DNA of 46,926 nt. Source: Symbiodinium natans (lineage: Eukaryota; Sar; Dinophyceae; Suessiales; Symbiodiniaceae). The position numbers and the translations under genes were made by a program. Shown here in pieces: positions 9,125-18,854 of this stretch (the stretch's first letter is position 1; each line of letters starts with the position of its first letter). The notes below the pieces were generated by a model. That model had not been told where the DNA came from and did not search any database. It saw only the letters and a program-made list of their open reading frames with translations. The stretch covers positions 198,087 to 245,012 of the forward strand of contig CAJNDS010002057.1 in the NCBI GenBank assembly GCA_905221605.1. The letters are read 5' to 3'.

Positions 9125-9343
9125 CTATGCTTGGCTGACAGGCTCCACAAAAATGCTGAGGATTGAAGCAAGCGGATGCCCAGCGTCTGCGAGATGTGCT
9201 CGGATCCTTGAGTGACAATCATGTGAAAGTCGAATCTGAAGTTTGCCGTCTTTAGTCTTTGAGGCTTGTGCTGATGTTGCCGGCCTGTGTGCAGAAGCAC
9301 CTTGCACAACTGACTCGAATTGATGAGCTGCTGCCGCTTCATT
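9125..9343 (-). CDS. Terminal exon candidate, 72 residues
   Basis: The acceptor CTGTTTGTCAAGTTTCAG opens a phase-0 exon of exactly 73 codons including the TAG. It starts NEAAAAHQFESVVQGASAHR and later has KTKDGKLQIRLSHDC and LASILSIFVEPVSQA. A different minus frame stays open for 240 codons over the same DNA (8854-9576). I prefer this one because of its acceptor. An upstream piece ending LVELQTLRQ|GTTCGG is a possible previous exon. Confidence 0.35.
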   Translation of the reverse strand, partial: NEAAAAHQFESVVQGASAHRPATSAQASKTKDGKLQIRLSHDCHSRIRAHLADAGHPLASILSIFVEPVSQA

Positions 9344-9387
9344 CTGAAACTTGACAAACAGAAGCTCTTCCGAACCTGGCGCAACGT

Positions 9388-9732
9388 TTGCAGCTCAACA
9401 AGTGTCTGCATCCGCCAACTGCTGGCCAAACCTATGAAACGTCGACTACGTGTGAAACCGTGAGCAAGCTGTGCTGCGCTGTCGTGGAGACAGCCCACCG
9501 AGGCAACAGGTTGTACTTCGAACATCTCGAAATGAAAAGGGAAATCTTCTTGTTCCTGGATAAGAAAGCTGGACACGGCACAACAGACTGCAGAACATGC
9601 TTTGAGGATGCTTCACCTGCAAGGATGATACATCTCACGACGGCGAGAAAACGCAGCGCAGCTCCACACGCGGAAAGACTTTATAAGACACTTTCTGATG
9701 CCTGCCAACAGGTTCAACCAAAGTCGACTTAG
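9388..9732 (+). CDS. Plus-strand open frame, 114 codons (unidentified)
   Basis: Reads GNRLYFEHLEMKREIFLFLD and later ERLYKTLSDACQQVQPKST before a stop. The first codon is TTG or similar, not ATG, so it would be a downstream exon. It opposes the neighbouring minus-strand exon, which weakens it. Confidence 0.25.
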   Translation: MQLNKCLHPPTAGQTYETSTTCETVSKLCCAVVETAHRGNRLYFEHLEMKREIFLFLDKKAGHGTTDCRTCFEDASPARMIHLTTARKRSAAPHAERLYKTLSDACQQVQPKST

Positions 9733-9824
9733 CACACTAAGCAGTCACTTTCGTCACTTCCTTCTGCCCGTGAGCAGCATGAGGCACGAGGAGTTGAGCT
9801 GCGGATGTAACAAAGCGGCTGCCA

Positions 9825-10169
9825 TTACAACCACACGAGTGAAACGTTCTGTTCTGCGGCTGTGTTGCGAGGTCTGAAACAAAAAATGCAACCCCTTTGT
9901 TCCTGGTAGTAGCACTGTGAGACTAACTCTGGATTTATTGAACACAGCCGGATGTTAATGGATGAGTATTCGCACGAATAAGCTTCGGCCAGCCTACCGA
10001 GCTGGCTGGCTAATCCCCTGCAGTCAGGCGTCACGTCCCTCAGCGGCAGCGGCAACATGGGCAGTCCAGTCATTGCTGTGGATTCCCCACGTGGTGGAAT
10101 GCTTCCCAGATCTAGAAATACCTGAGTGCCTACAAGTGGCTCAAACGGTACGTGCCTCTGAAGTCGCAT
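9825..10169 (-). CDS. Open frame, 114 codons (unidentified)
   Basis: Contains PLVGTQVFLDLGSIPPRGES and LASQLGRLAEAYSCEYSS. No splice sites stand out. Weak candidate. Confidence 0.2.
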   Translation of the reverse strand: MRLQRHVPFEPLVGTQVFLDLGSIPPRGESTAMTGLPMLPLPLRDVTPDCRGLASQLGRLAEAYSCEYSSINIRLCSINPELVSQCYYQEQRGCIFCFRPRNTAAEQNVSLVWL

Positions 10170-10266
10170 ACCACATCGCGAAGCGCTCGAAGTCTAAGAC
10201 CTGCACCTTCAGGCACTCTAGGTGCGGCTGAAAATGAGGCATGAGGGAGGGAGCGAGACCAGAACC

Positions 10267-10310
10267 TTTATATATATATATGTACATCTATCTATCTATC
10301 TCTGTCTGTT
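10267..10310. repeat. TA and TCTA microsatellite
   Basis: About eight TA dinucleotides followed by TCTA and TCTG tetranucleotides. Confidence 0.85.
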
Positions 10311-10318
10311 ACATACAT

Positions 10319-10405
10319 CTCAACACCATGAAGCCACGCCCAACTTCTTCGTGGACCTTCCGGCCATCCTCCGGCGCCGGCATCGTGCGCACAGCCTGCT
10401 CCCAC
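10319..10405 (-). CDS. Short exon candidate
   Basis: After acceptor CCCCTGGAG|G the frame reads WEQAVRTMPAPEDGRKVHEE then VGRGFMVLR, ending near a possible GA-type donor. Charged and protein-like but short. No family recognised. Confidence 0.3.
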
Positions 10406-10650
10406 CTCCAGGGGATGGGGGGTGGGAAGGGCCTTGAGGGGACCTAACACCAAGGAACCACTTCCACGCGCAAGGCGACCGGCTTGCAGCCCAGATGCCA
10501 GTAGTTGCTGTCACTATCCGAGATGGTGCCTGGTCAACTGCGGCCCAAAGGAAAACCTGCAAAACCGCTGGCAAACAAAAGCCCTGTTTCTACTCCAAGC
10601 ACACTAACCAAATCCGAATCCCTAACCCGGAAGCTTGTTGAGGCCATGAG

Positions 10651-10740
10651 GCGTCCGAGACAGAGGCCTTTGAGCAGTCGCTGGAAGCCCTGCAGGGGCT
10701 CTTGAATTGTATGGAGCAAACCGAAAGTGCTCTTGGGTGA
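10651..10740 (+). CDS. Plus-strand terminal exon candidate, amphipathic helix
   Basis: After GCCATGAG the frame encodes ASETEAFEQSLEALQGLLNC then MEQTESALG and a TGA. It is a clean heptad-like helix with acidic faces. If real, a gene on the opposite strand from most of the window ends here. A second + frame over 10505-10705 (KPLANKSPVSTPSTLTKS) is also open. Confidence 0.3.
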   Translation, partial: ASETEAFEQSLEALQGLLNCMEQTESALG

Positions 10741-11118
10741 ACTGGGGAGTCAGGGGACCATGGTAGCCTCATGTCTGCGCAAACTGCCTACTAAGTCTAC
10801 TAGACCCGACCACTGGGATGTCCATACATTCCCATACATCGGGAACCCAACATTTTCAAGGTGTCCTTCTTCAGGATCATGTCGCTCTTGTCTGCTTGAG
10901 CTGCGAACTCCTCGGAGCCAAAGCAAGGGCAAAATCTGCAAACCGCGAGGGGGGGAGGGGGCTACGGAACAACAACATGTCCTTGTGTGCACCGTTCTTT
11001 GTTGTCAATGTAAGAACTTGTGAACTGCAGACAATCATGCCATGACACCAAGCTACGCGGAACAGACCTGCTAGTCAGAGGGAGAGAAATAGCAAGCCTG
11101 CACACATGCATCAGGATC
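10741..11118. other. No supported gene
   Basis: Short open frames only. A run of nine to ten G near 10950 is the only notable feature. Confidence 0.4.
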
Positions 11119-11237
11119 CTTGTGGAGGAACTCAACAGCATCTTCATCCATTTTGCTCTGCTGAGCGATGATCTTGAGAGACTTCTTGGCCTGCTCGCGA
11201 AGAATCGCTCTGCACAGGCTCGAGCTGCTTATTCCAG
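11119..11237 (-). CDS. Internal exon, helical
   Basis: The acceptor AGTGTCAG opens a frame reading SLCRAILREQAKKSLKIIAQ then QSKMDEDAVEFLHK, ending at a possible GA-type donor (AAG|GATCCT). The pattern is that of a charged alpha helix or coiled coil. Similar helical exons lie upstream at 11681-11801 and 11878-11983, so the three may belong to one gene. Confidence 0.4.
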
Positions 11238-11680
11238 CTGACACTAGTGTACATGATTGAGGGCTGTTGCACGTGGCCGCATGCCAGTGCATGCGACACT
11301 GCCCACTTGAGCAATTTGCAGGCATTGCAGCAGTACACGAAACACCTCGGGATTCCAAGAGTGATCTACCATAACTAGCGAAGTGCAGCGCGTGCTGAAG
11401 CAGGCCAATCCATGTGCATGGTCGGGCAACAGCCTGAGCGGGAGCATCTGTTGTCTCCTGGCACAGAAGTGGTCTGTCCAGAAGGCATGTACCGATGGGG
11501 TCCGCCACATGTGCATTGAGCTTTGGCCAAATCAGCTTAACGCCTTAGAATCCGTCATCTGGATACAGTGGAAGATACCGTTGAATCGAAGATACAGTTG
11601 AAGTCTGGCCATTTTTGCTGGAACACTGAACCGCAAAGACACAGAGAGACCTGAGCAGACTATATAATTGAACGTTATAC

Positions 11681-11801
11681 CTGAGCTTTTCCCTGCCTTG
11701 GCAGCGCTTCCAACGCCGCCACCGAGGCCGCCCAACGACAAGCCAACAGCAGCGGCCGCAGACTTCCTATCCTCCTCAAGCTTCGCGCGCTCGAGCGGTG
11801 C
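11681..11801 (-). CDS. Internal exon, charged helix plus Gly-rich linker
   Basis: 121-bp exon with acceptor CTTGCAAG|GCACCG and donor AGCTCAG|GTATAAC. It encodes APLERAKLEEDRKSAAAAVG, then a Gly-rich stretch (LGGLGGGVG) and AAKAGKSS. Both splice sites are good. No family recognised. Confidence 0.45.
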
Positions 11802-11877
11802 CTTGCAAGAGGAGACAGACATGGCCCTGAGTACAAAACTGCCAGGAATCGGTTTGTGGTCAAGCTGCCATAGTCAC

Positions 11878-11983
11878 CATCCACAGCTTCTGGCGCGAGT
11901 CATGCAGGATGCGACGTTGCTCTCGCATGTCCTGGTCTAAGCAGGCAACTGTTGGCTGGGCCTGCTGCTGCCCTTTTGCTTGG
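11878..11983 (-). CDS. Internal exon, Gln/Arg-rich helix
   Basis: 106-bp exon candidate with acceptor ACGACTGCAG and donor ATG|GTGACT. It encodes QAKGQQQAQPTVACLDQDMR then EQRRILHDSRQKLW. Probably the same helical gene as the two exons downstream. Confidence 0.35.
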
Positions 11984-12377
11984 CTGCAGTCGTTGCTGCA
12001 CGTGTTCATGGACAGCGAAGTTTGAGGGGGGCAGCTTCTCGCAGAGAATTCACCCACTGCGTCCCCCGAACACCCATGGAAACCCGCAAGTCTGTTGAAG
12101 AATCCAAGAGTCGTAGAAGACCTTTTGGATGTTCCGCACGGGATCGTTCACCTGCTGAGTTGGACGAGAACTTTCCGCGCAAGTCTCGAATTGGCAAAGC
12201 GCTGATCGCTGGGGACGATCAGGACCCTGAGACACTCTAGGCATCTGCCATCGTGCGGGTTTCCAAAACTCCGTGAAAGAATGAAAACAACTGGAGCAGT
12301 GCCTTTGACATATGATGAATTGAGTGAAGTCTATCAGCCCCTTTGGCGGAGCCTTTAATCGTTCCTTCAGGCAATCT

Positions 12378-12692
12378 TCACCAGAAACATGCGAAGGCCC
12401 CGCCCCCAAAAACCCGAAGCCGCATTTTAAAACCTTCAAGACTGTCCTGTGTTGTCTTGCTCTCAAGCACCTGCCCTCCGCCCCAAATTCCTGACTTTAT
12501 CCTATCCGGACATCTCCTGAACCAGATCTGGTATGCACTTGCTGCTTCAAGATGCCGGGCCCCGTCGGGCCGTGAAACCTGACCATGCTTAAGAGAGGGT
12601 AACACCTCGTCATTGTAGGTCTTCTTGCAGAGCTTGACTTCCGCAGAACCTGGGCAGCATGAGGGCGCATGTGCTAGGAGCCGAGCACGCAA
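12378..12692 (-). CDS. Open frame with exon-like core
   Basis: The core reads SAEVKLCKKTYNDEVLPSLK then HGQVSRPDGARHLEAASAYQ. Hydrophilic and protein-like. Exon limits are not clear. It may be a 5' exon of the helical gene at 11.1-12.0 kb. Confidence 0.3.
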   Translation of the reverse strand: MRARLLAHAPSCCPGSAEVKLCKKTYNDEVLPSLKHGQVSRPDGARHLEAASAYQIWFRRCPDRIKSGIWGGGQVLESKTTQDSLEGFKMRLRVFGGGAFACFW

Positions 12693-12838
12693 GTTGCACA
12701 GGCCGGACGCGACTCTACCCTTCTTTCCCTTGCACCAACAATGACAATGCTAAGTGGCTGAAAGTCTGCACGTCCTCGCGGTCCTTGGGCCCTGTGCCAC
12801 GAGGCAGATGAGCTGCCACGATCTCGCGGCAGCGCGCA

Positions 12839-13172
12839 TCACCTTGCTGGCTTAACGTCTACTTGTAGCAGCATGGTAGCAGGTTCTCTCAGGTACTGAG
12901 GGCCCTTGAGGGCCCTTAAAAGCCTGGGGAGCTCCGGCCATGCGACGGAGCCTAGCGCTCGATGCAGCTCGAGCACTTTTGCCTCGGTTCTTGAGCCGCC
13001 GGATCGTCGCACCCATCCATTTCCGGAGCTGCGCCGCGCTCTCGTGGCTCTCCTTGACAAAGTTTCTGTTTGTTCCAAATTTTGGGGGCCGATTCTGAGC
13101 CTTAAACATGGCTTTACGGCTGGTGACCGCCTCGAAAATTACAACAACACCACGGTGGCGCGAGAAAGACAA
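12839..13172 (-). CDS. Exon region, basic protein, two overlapping frames
   Basis: One frame (12852-13172) reads NFVKESHESAAQLRKWMGAT, then IRRLKNRGKSARAASS. It is very basic. The other (12839-13078) reads TEAKVLELHRALGSVAWPEL, then LRALKGPQYLREPATMLLQV. A splice inside the region could join the first frame to the second. No family recognised. Confidence 0.3.
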
Positions 13173-13434
13173 ACTCCTGCCAAAACCAATGCCTACCCAA
13201 GAGAAAGACCGAGAGGAAATGAGCTTCCAGGGCAGGTCATAAACGCCTGCCTATGAAGGTCGAGGCCGGAGATAGGTTTGCTCTCGTGCACGACGAGAGG
13301 ATGGCTGAGCGAACAAGCAGTTTAAAAGCACCCGAAGCCTGCGAAGCCTGCGCGTGAGAATGGAGCATGTTTCGGGAAATTCTTCCTGATCCCATGATGG
13401 TATATGATGGTATCATGCACAGGCACTATGCGGA

Positions 13435-13617
13435 CTAAAGATTCGGATGTGTTGAAGAGCTGCTCGAGTTCTGCCTGGCAAAGGGTCTGGCGAAAACCAA
13501 TCCTAAGGGAACCCATGTGTCGATGTACTGGTTTGCGAGGGTATCGAAAAGGGACCACGGTAAATTGCGAGCCTCCGGAGTCTGCGGTTGCCACCTTGGA
13601 TCCCGCGCGTTCTCCAC
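13435..13617 (-). CDS. Exon candidate
   Basis: Reads NLPWSLFDTLANQYIDTWVP, then LGLVFARPFA, and then a GC-type donor (GCCAG|GCAGAA). Aromatic and hydrophobic spacing is protein-like. It may follow the exons at 13884-14333 on the same strand. Confidence 0.3.
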   Translation of the reverse strand: MENARDPRWQPQTPEARNLPWSLFDTLANQYIDTWVPLGLVFARPFARQNSSSSSTHPNL

Positions 13618-13883
13618 GTCACCTTGGGGTATAACTCTTTAGATCCCGGTCTCTGAATCTCGGAACCCCAAGCCATAACTGTCTGTATGCTTGACAGGCA
13701 CTTCGTCAAGACATGTCAAGACTAACAAACCGAAGCCAGTTGACCCTTCTGTATTCAAGCGACACTTCTGGAGCACCCATTTCTTCCAGAAATCTGGCGT
13801 GTTCACCCGCTCAGGTTCCTGCAGAGCGAGCTCGTGCTATGTTCCACCGTGGCGCCAGGATGCGCCAGGGTCGGTAAGAAGAA

Positions 13884-14127
13884 TTAACCCTTTTGGATAC
13901 ACTCTTCAACACCTGCGGCTCTGGCTTGCACGGTAGGATGTACAAGCAAGGTCTTCAAGCTTCTCTCTGTGGACCCGTCTGCATTGACGCGGTCGCGCCT
14001 TGTCATCAATGCCAGGAAACAGCTCCTTGTAAACGATGACTCCATCTTTATCCTTCGCAAGCCAGGTGGAGGTGATGGGGGCCAGCATGACACCGGATCG
14101 ATCGCTGCAAACGTGACCCAGGCGCAC
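13884..14127 (-). CDS. Exon candidate
   Basis: Contains SDRSGVMLAPITSTWLAKDK, then DGVIVYKELFPGIDDKARPR. The AKDKDG segment is acidic and basic like a calcium-binding loop, but it lacks the full EF-hand pattern. No confident family. Confidence 0.3.
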
Positions 14128-14203
14128 GTAAACTAAACGTCAGTGCTGACGCTACTCAAGTTACTCAAGCCTGTAAGTCCACGGTGTTGCTACCCATCGT
14201 GGC

Positions 14204-14333
14204 TTAAGCAGTGAAGCCGGGACAAACTCTGTTGACATCACAGCTGTCTGCTGCAGTGTCCACATCGAACATCTTGAAGAGATCCCGGTTCCGCTGTAGA
14301 CCGGTGATGGCTTGCCAGTTCACTCCCATCCTG
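14204..14333 (-). CDS. Exon candidate with degenerate EF-hand-like loop
   Basis: After acceptor CACTGGCAG the frame reads VNWQAITGLQRNRDLFKMFD, then VDTAADSCDVNRVCPGFTA and a TAA. The order helix (RDLFKMF), then D-x-D at loop positions 1 and 3, resembles an EF-hand, but position 12 is Asn and the exit helix is absent. Calcium binding is only a guess. Confidence 0.35.
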
Positions 14334-15245
14334 CTGCCAGTGAAACAATCTTAAGGCAGAGGGCCAGCAACTTAGCAACGGTACGTACAGTGGACAGTCA
14401 TCCAATGGTCTACGTCCGCACCTGGCTACTCCGTCCGCGAACTCTTGTGAGCCTTGGATGAGAACATGGCACACATGCATCCTGTAACCGGAATTCCCGT
14501 GGCCCATTGAATCCCTGGTTCAGCTTAGACACTGCAAGAGGGCTGCAAGAATAAGACTCCGAAACGAATGTTTTATGCCCAGAGCCAAGCCGCTGATGTT
14601 GCCACTGCCGTTCAAGTCCAATTTCCGGAAGGCAGCACGAGGGGCGCCGCATCTGTCCTTAAGGCACAAGGGACTTCGGGGAGAGCTTCCTCAGCCTTTG
14701 CCAGAGAGCTCAGCTGATCACAAGCGCGAGCAAGGGTGCTCTCTAGGGAGACTCAGCATGTTGGTACGTGTAAGCTGTGACATCGCAAAGATGACAGGAA
14801 CAGTCTGTGCCAGGACACGATGAGCTCACGGCGTATAGCCTGCCGATGCCTTGGTGCTTTATGGTGCTTTGAAGCTTTGAGTTGCTTGGGCAGCGCATCC
14901 TAGGCAAACTGGAACAGAAGTCCCGCGGCAAATTCATCGAGACCCCGAGCTTGTAGCTCTTAAGTGGCTGCCCCTTACTTTTCTCTCATTTTATAACGCA
15001 TGTGCTGTGCCAAGTGTCTCCTCCTGCTGTAGAGCAAGCCTTACTTGCAGCAATTAACAGGTATCTTTGCGGCCAGTATGGTGGCAACGATGGCGTTTGA
15101 TCAGCTGCGCAGGCACGGAGCAAGGGAACTGTCAAAGCTGCCCAACAAGACACTCACCTGTTGCATGTACAAGCCCAAGGCATGGTTCGCGCATGTGATG
15201 CCGGCATTGTGGTACGAAACAGTGGGTGCAAGTCGAAGTCTAAGT
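14334..15245. other. No supported gene
   Basis: Several open frames of 60-80 codons on both strands, none with good splice context. Confidence 0.35.
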
Positions 15246-15434
15246 CTAAGTGATACCGTACTGCACAGGCACCGCATCTTCCACCTGCATTTTCCAGTCG
15301 TTTTGTTTCGGAGGTGTCAGGATGAGGGCAGCCTCTCGAATATCTGCTCCGCCAGAGCGTCCCATTTTCTGTTTGGCAAAGCAAGCCCATGCGATCAATG
15401 CGCCTTTCAGAAGAGCTATTCGGAGTGTAGCTCC
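15246..15434 (-). CDS. Terminal exon candidate
   Basis: After acceptor GCTAGCCAACAG the frame reads GATLRIALLKGALIAWACFA, then KQKMGRSGGADIREAALILT, and ends DAVPVQYGIT before a TAG at 15246. Hydrophobic helix followed by a charged stretch. No family recognised. Confidence 0.35.
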   Translation of the reverse strand, partial: GATLRIALLKGALIAWACFAKQKMGRSGGADIREAALILTPPKQNDWKMQVEDAVPVQYGIT

Positions 15435-15691
15435 CTGTTGGCTAGCAGTACTCACTTGAAATTGTTGGGTAATATTGACATGCAACTCAGCACAATTTAA
15501 CCTTGCAAAGTGGAGGGCAAAGTGCAGGGGTGCACTCAGGGTAGCCTGGGGAGCACTGGGGCAGTTTCAGTGCGCTCAGCCAAGGATCTCCTCTGGGCTA
15601 AGTTGCGGCCGGCGCCAGAAGCCTCGGCAACAGAGGTTCAGAGTTACTGCTCAGAACAGAACACACTGCATTTATAGGTTTTGTGGGGGGC

Positions 15692-15979
15692 TCAGGAAGG
15701 GGCGGAAGAAAACACGAAACCATCAGTTCCACGGCACTCGCTGCAGTTCAGGTGCTGCTCTGCCCGGTGCTGTGAAAGGTACTTCGCATCGCCGAGGAGC
15801 CCTGCATGCCAGACTTCTGAGACACGCATCTCTGCCCAATACAGAACTGAGAGTTTCCCCAATCTGGCCTGTGATCTCGCAGACGCACTCATCAGCTGCG
15901 ATTGCCTGCTTTCTCTAGTGCAACAACCAAAGATTAAGTTGCGACGGGTGCTGTCGACTGGTTTTCCGGCAATCTGCAA
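15692..15979 (-). CDS. Open frame, 95 codons (unidentified)
   Basis: Contains VLYWAEMRVSEVWHAGLLGD, then AKYLSQHRAEQHLNCSEC. One acceptor (GAAACTCTCAG) lies inside. Weak candidate. Confidence 0.25.
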   Translation of the reverse strand: MQIAGKPVDSTRRNLIFGCCTRESRQSQLMSASARSQARLGKLSVLYWAEMRVSEVWHAGLLGDAKYLSQHRAEQHLNCSECRGTDGFVFSSAPS

Positions 15980-16027
15980 TGGTTACTTCTGCTACACCAT
16001 ATCATGCGTGGTGTGGATGAAACAAAT

Positions 16028-16129
16028 CTGTATTGCTCCGAGCAGCGTGAGCTTTGCTTCTTTCTGCTTTTGCCGCTTGTCTGCAGCATCGAAGTACTCC
16101 TTGAGGGTAATGTGCGAGTCCTCGGCCAC
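16028..16129 (-). CDS. Internal exon, charged helix
   Basis: 102-bp exon candidate in phase 0 after acceptor CATCCCTACAG. It encodes VAEDSHITLKEYFDAADKRQ, then KQKEAKLTLLGAIQ (34 codons). Strongly helical and charged. The donor is unclear (CAG|ATTTG, or a GA-type site one codon earlier). No family recognised. Confidence 0.4.
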
Positions 16130-16196
16130 CTGTAGGGATGGAAACCCAAGAATTTGAAGCCAGACATGGTGGCAACTGCCTAACTGGGTTTAGGCT

Positions 16197-16340
16197 TTAG
16201 AGGTTAGGGCTTGCCGGCAAGAGTGTATGGAGCATATGGAGCGATTCACGACGCGTTTTTAGCTTAGGTTCAAAGCTCAGCTCCGCCTCGGGCTCCTCCT
16301 CGACGACCTCAACCCGTTTGCGGTCCAACTCTGGTGCGGT
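16197..16340 (-). CDS. Terminal exon, acidic segment
   Basis: 144 bp, phase 0, 47 codons plus TAA, after acceptor TTCGGTCGCAG. It encodes TAPELDRKRVEVVEEEPEAE, then LSFEPKLKTRRES. Acidic and probably disordered. It lacks a start codon of its own, so it is a 3' exon. It may belong with the Pro/Glu-rich stretch near 16575-16645 (EKPQDELPEKPEKS). Confidence 0.4.
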   Translation of the reverse strand, partial: TAPELDRKRVEVVEEEPEAELSFEPKLKTRRESLHMLHTLLPASPNL

Positions 16341-16976
16341 CTGCGACCGAACTTCACCTTAGCTTGCTGGCTCTAGCCTTTGCAGTGATGCTAGGGAACC
16401 TATTCTGCTGGTGCGAAGAACGAGGAAACATTTATGCCAACGACATTGGCTGCAGGATGTGCGCGTGCGTCAATGTGCGCCGGCGACGGTATGAAACAAA
16501 CGTCAGCAGAAACTGCAGAAACTTTCAATCTTAAGCATTGCTCGAGTCGAGGGCGCGTTAGGACCGTTCCTGGACTATGCCGCTCGGTTGCTGGTGGACT
16601 TCTCGGGCTTCTCAGGCAACTCGTCTTGCGGCTTTTCAAGGTTACTCCTGCAAGGTGCTCCACGCAGGTCCCTGAATTTGCTGTCCCGAACCACTTGCGA
16701 CCCAAGGAAGGTTCAAGAGTTCAAGACTGTACTTGTGTCATCCTGCATTCGCTCTTGACCTACTCTGTCCATGTGGACGTCCCCATTCCCAAATCTCGTC
16801 CTGCCAGCTGGGGGCTCTTGCGGCTTTCCGGGGCTCGCCACCTGCAAGCATGAAAAACGTGGTGTCAGGCACGCCGTTCGCCAGCACTGGCATCTATGTG
16901 ACAGACATCTACAGAGTAGGCATCCGAGGGCCGCGGCCGGGCAGCACTGCTTTGGCCTTTTTTACGCGCTAGGGGC

Positions 16977-17769
16977 CTAACATCCCCTGCTTCCCGGCGC
17001 CTCCGGCTTTCTTGAGGCTTCTTGCAGTGCCGCCTGATCAATGGCACGACCGATTTAGCATTCATGCAACATAAAGCGCACTTGCCAACGACCGCGAATC
17101 CCCTGCTGGCATATGAAGATGGCTGAGACGGCCTGTATGGCCTGAATCTGCTCTCCAACCTGAGCCTGAGTTTCTCAAGGCCAATGGACGGCAAGATATG
17201 AAGGCAATAATCTCAGTACCCCTCATGCGGGGCTTGCTCCGACAAGGCTGAGCCGCTGCATGCTTTTGGTGGAACTCGAACTTCTCACGATCCTTGACCG
17301 TTTTCTTGTGCACCTGAAAGCGAGCAAGCCGATGCATGGTGATCAGGATCGTCCGTAGCCTTCTTGATGTTTCTTGCCCGTACTTTGCAGGTACTTTGCA
17401 GATCTTGCCCATGATTGGGGCCTTCTTCTCCAGTAGCATGGAGTCAGAGAGGCAAGTCTCGAGTCTGTGGAGCTCTTCCTGGACGCTTTCAGGTCATGAA
17501 CTCCTATGAACTCCTAGGAGAAGCTGAAGCGAAGCTGTGCGCAGGGTCCTTCTCCGCCTTCTGCTGGGCTCGGAGCCACGCCAGCTGTGTCTTCATTCGC
17601 TCCTTGGCAGACCACGCTATCCCCCCCATTCCAAAGGTGGCCGGGCGCCTTCTCGTGCTGACTCTTGAATCCTAGCAGCCACCTGCTCGTCCTGTGCTCC
17701 ACTCGGCGGTGGTATCACTATGCGCGAAGATGCCAGTTCCTTGCGTTGGACAAGGTGGGCTCTAGACAT
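16977..17769 (-). CDS. Six-exon gene for a small helical (coiled-coil) protein
   Basis: A full model can be read on the minus strand: exons 17683-17769, 17558-17602, 17395-17478, 17257-17313, 17082-17165 and 16977-17033, all in phase 0, totalling 137 codons plus TAG. The start is ATG (MSRAHLVQRKELASSR). Later pieces read ERMKTQLAWLRAQQK, EELHRLETCLSDSMLLEKK, VHKKTVKDREKFEFHQ, AQVGEQIQAIQAV and AALQEASRKPEAP. Charged residues alternate with Leu, Met and Ile, as in a long helix or coiled coil. Introns are 80, 79, 81, 91 and 48 bp. Donors are GT or GC and every acceptor ends AG. The first three introns are well supported; the last two are less certain. No signal peptide or known domain. Function unknown. 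Confidence 0.5.
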
Positions 17770-18854
17770 GGCACCGGCAGGCGCGCAGACAGGCGGGCAC
17801 ATGTCCCTCCCAAAGTGCTTAGGAGATCCCACCATTTCTCGAGGAACGCAGGGTGTTTCAGAATATCAACGTGCCTTCAAGGGATCGAGCCGGACTTGTG
17901 ATTTCGGCCGAGGTGGTTCCTTCATCAAAGACCTGTAGCAGGCTTTCCCACCGCAGCGGTTGCAAAGATTTGCAAAATGCACTTCTCAAGCCACTGTGGC
18001 CACAATGCGGCTGCGCTGCAGGCTCACATAGCGTGCTACATCAGAGTAGCGGATGTCCGGGGCTCTTTGCGCTTGCGCTGCCTGAGTCCAAACACACACA
18101 AGCTCATGGAGGATATGGGACACGATCGACAACACCAACGAGCAAGAAGTCGCCCCAAAGACGCTCGCTCACACGAGCCAAGCTACCATGACACGCGGGA
18201 CGCAGAAGGCCAGCTGCCTGCCACCTGGGATTAGGAAACTTGAGAAGCCGGGGCAAGGTTGAGATTTGTGTGTTGAAAACATGTTAACTCATGTTCCTAT
18301 ACGTGCTTCTCCAGGCCTTCCTCACCCTTGGGGTGGCTGGTGGCTGCATGCTTTTGGGCCGAAAACAGCACGCCGCACAACGTAGCTTCAGGCTGCGTAT
18401 AGGTTCATCCGGCATACCGTACGCACAAGTACGCACTTCAAGATGTCAAAAGGCTGAGCTAGCATTGATCATCAGTGCACGGCGGACTCGCAAGCTCGAT
18501 CATAAGAAAGCTCTCTCTCTCTTCTCGCTTCTCAACATGGAAACGTTCAGGTGCTTTGCAGCTACCATATCCAACTGAGCAGGTGCCAAAGCTAAGAAGG
18601 TTCTTGGACAAAGAGCTGACCAAACCAACACGTTTGGTCAACGAGTAAAACGGTAAAACGTTTGATGCTTCAGCTTCGCTGATGCTTCCAGTCGCCACGT
18701 GATCAGCTGAGGTCGCCCTCGCGTCTTCGAAAGAGGGGCGCTCAAGTAGACTCGCTGTTCAGGGCTCGTGATGATTTCATTATTTGGAACTTAGCGCTGG
18801 CAATTGGAATCAATGGACCTCTGCGAATCCTGTGGCTCAAAACTGAGGCAAAAC
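17770..18854. other. No supported gene
   Basis: Only short open frames. A small 7-bp inverted repeat (GACCAAA/TTTGGTC) is present near 18618-18639. Confidence 0.35.

Noticed and set aside
8854-9576. 240-codon minus frame
   Set aside because: It crosses a strong acceptor after which another frame gives an exact 73-codon terminal exon. The long frame is probably composite.
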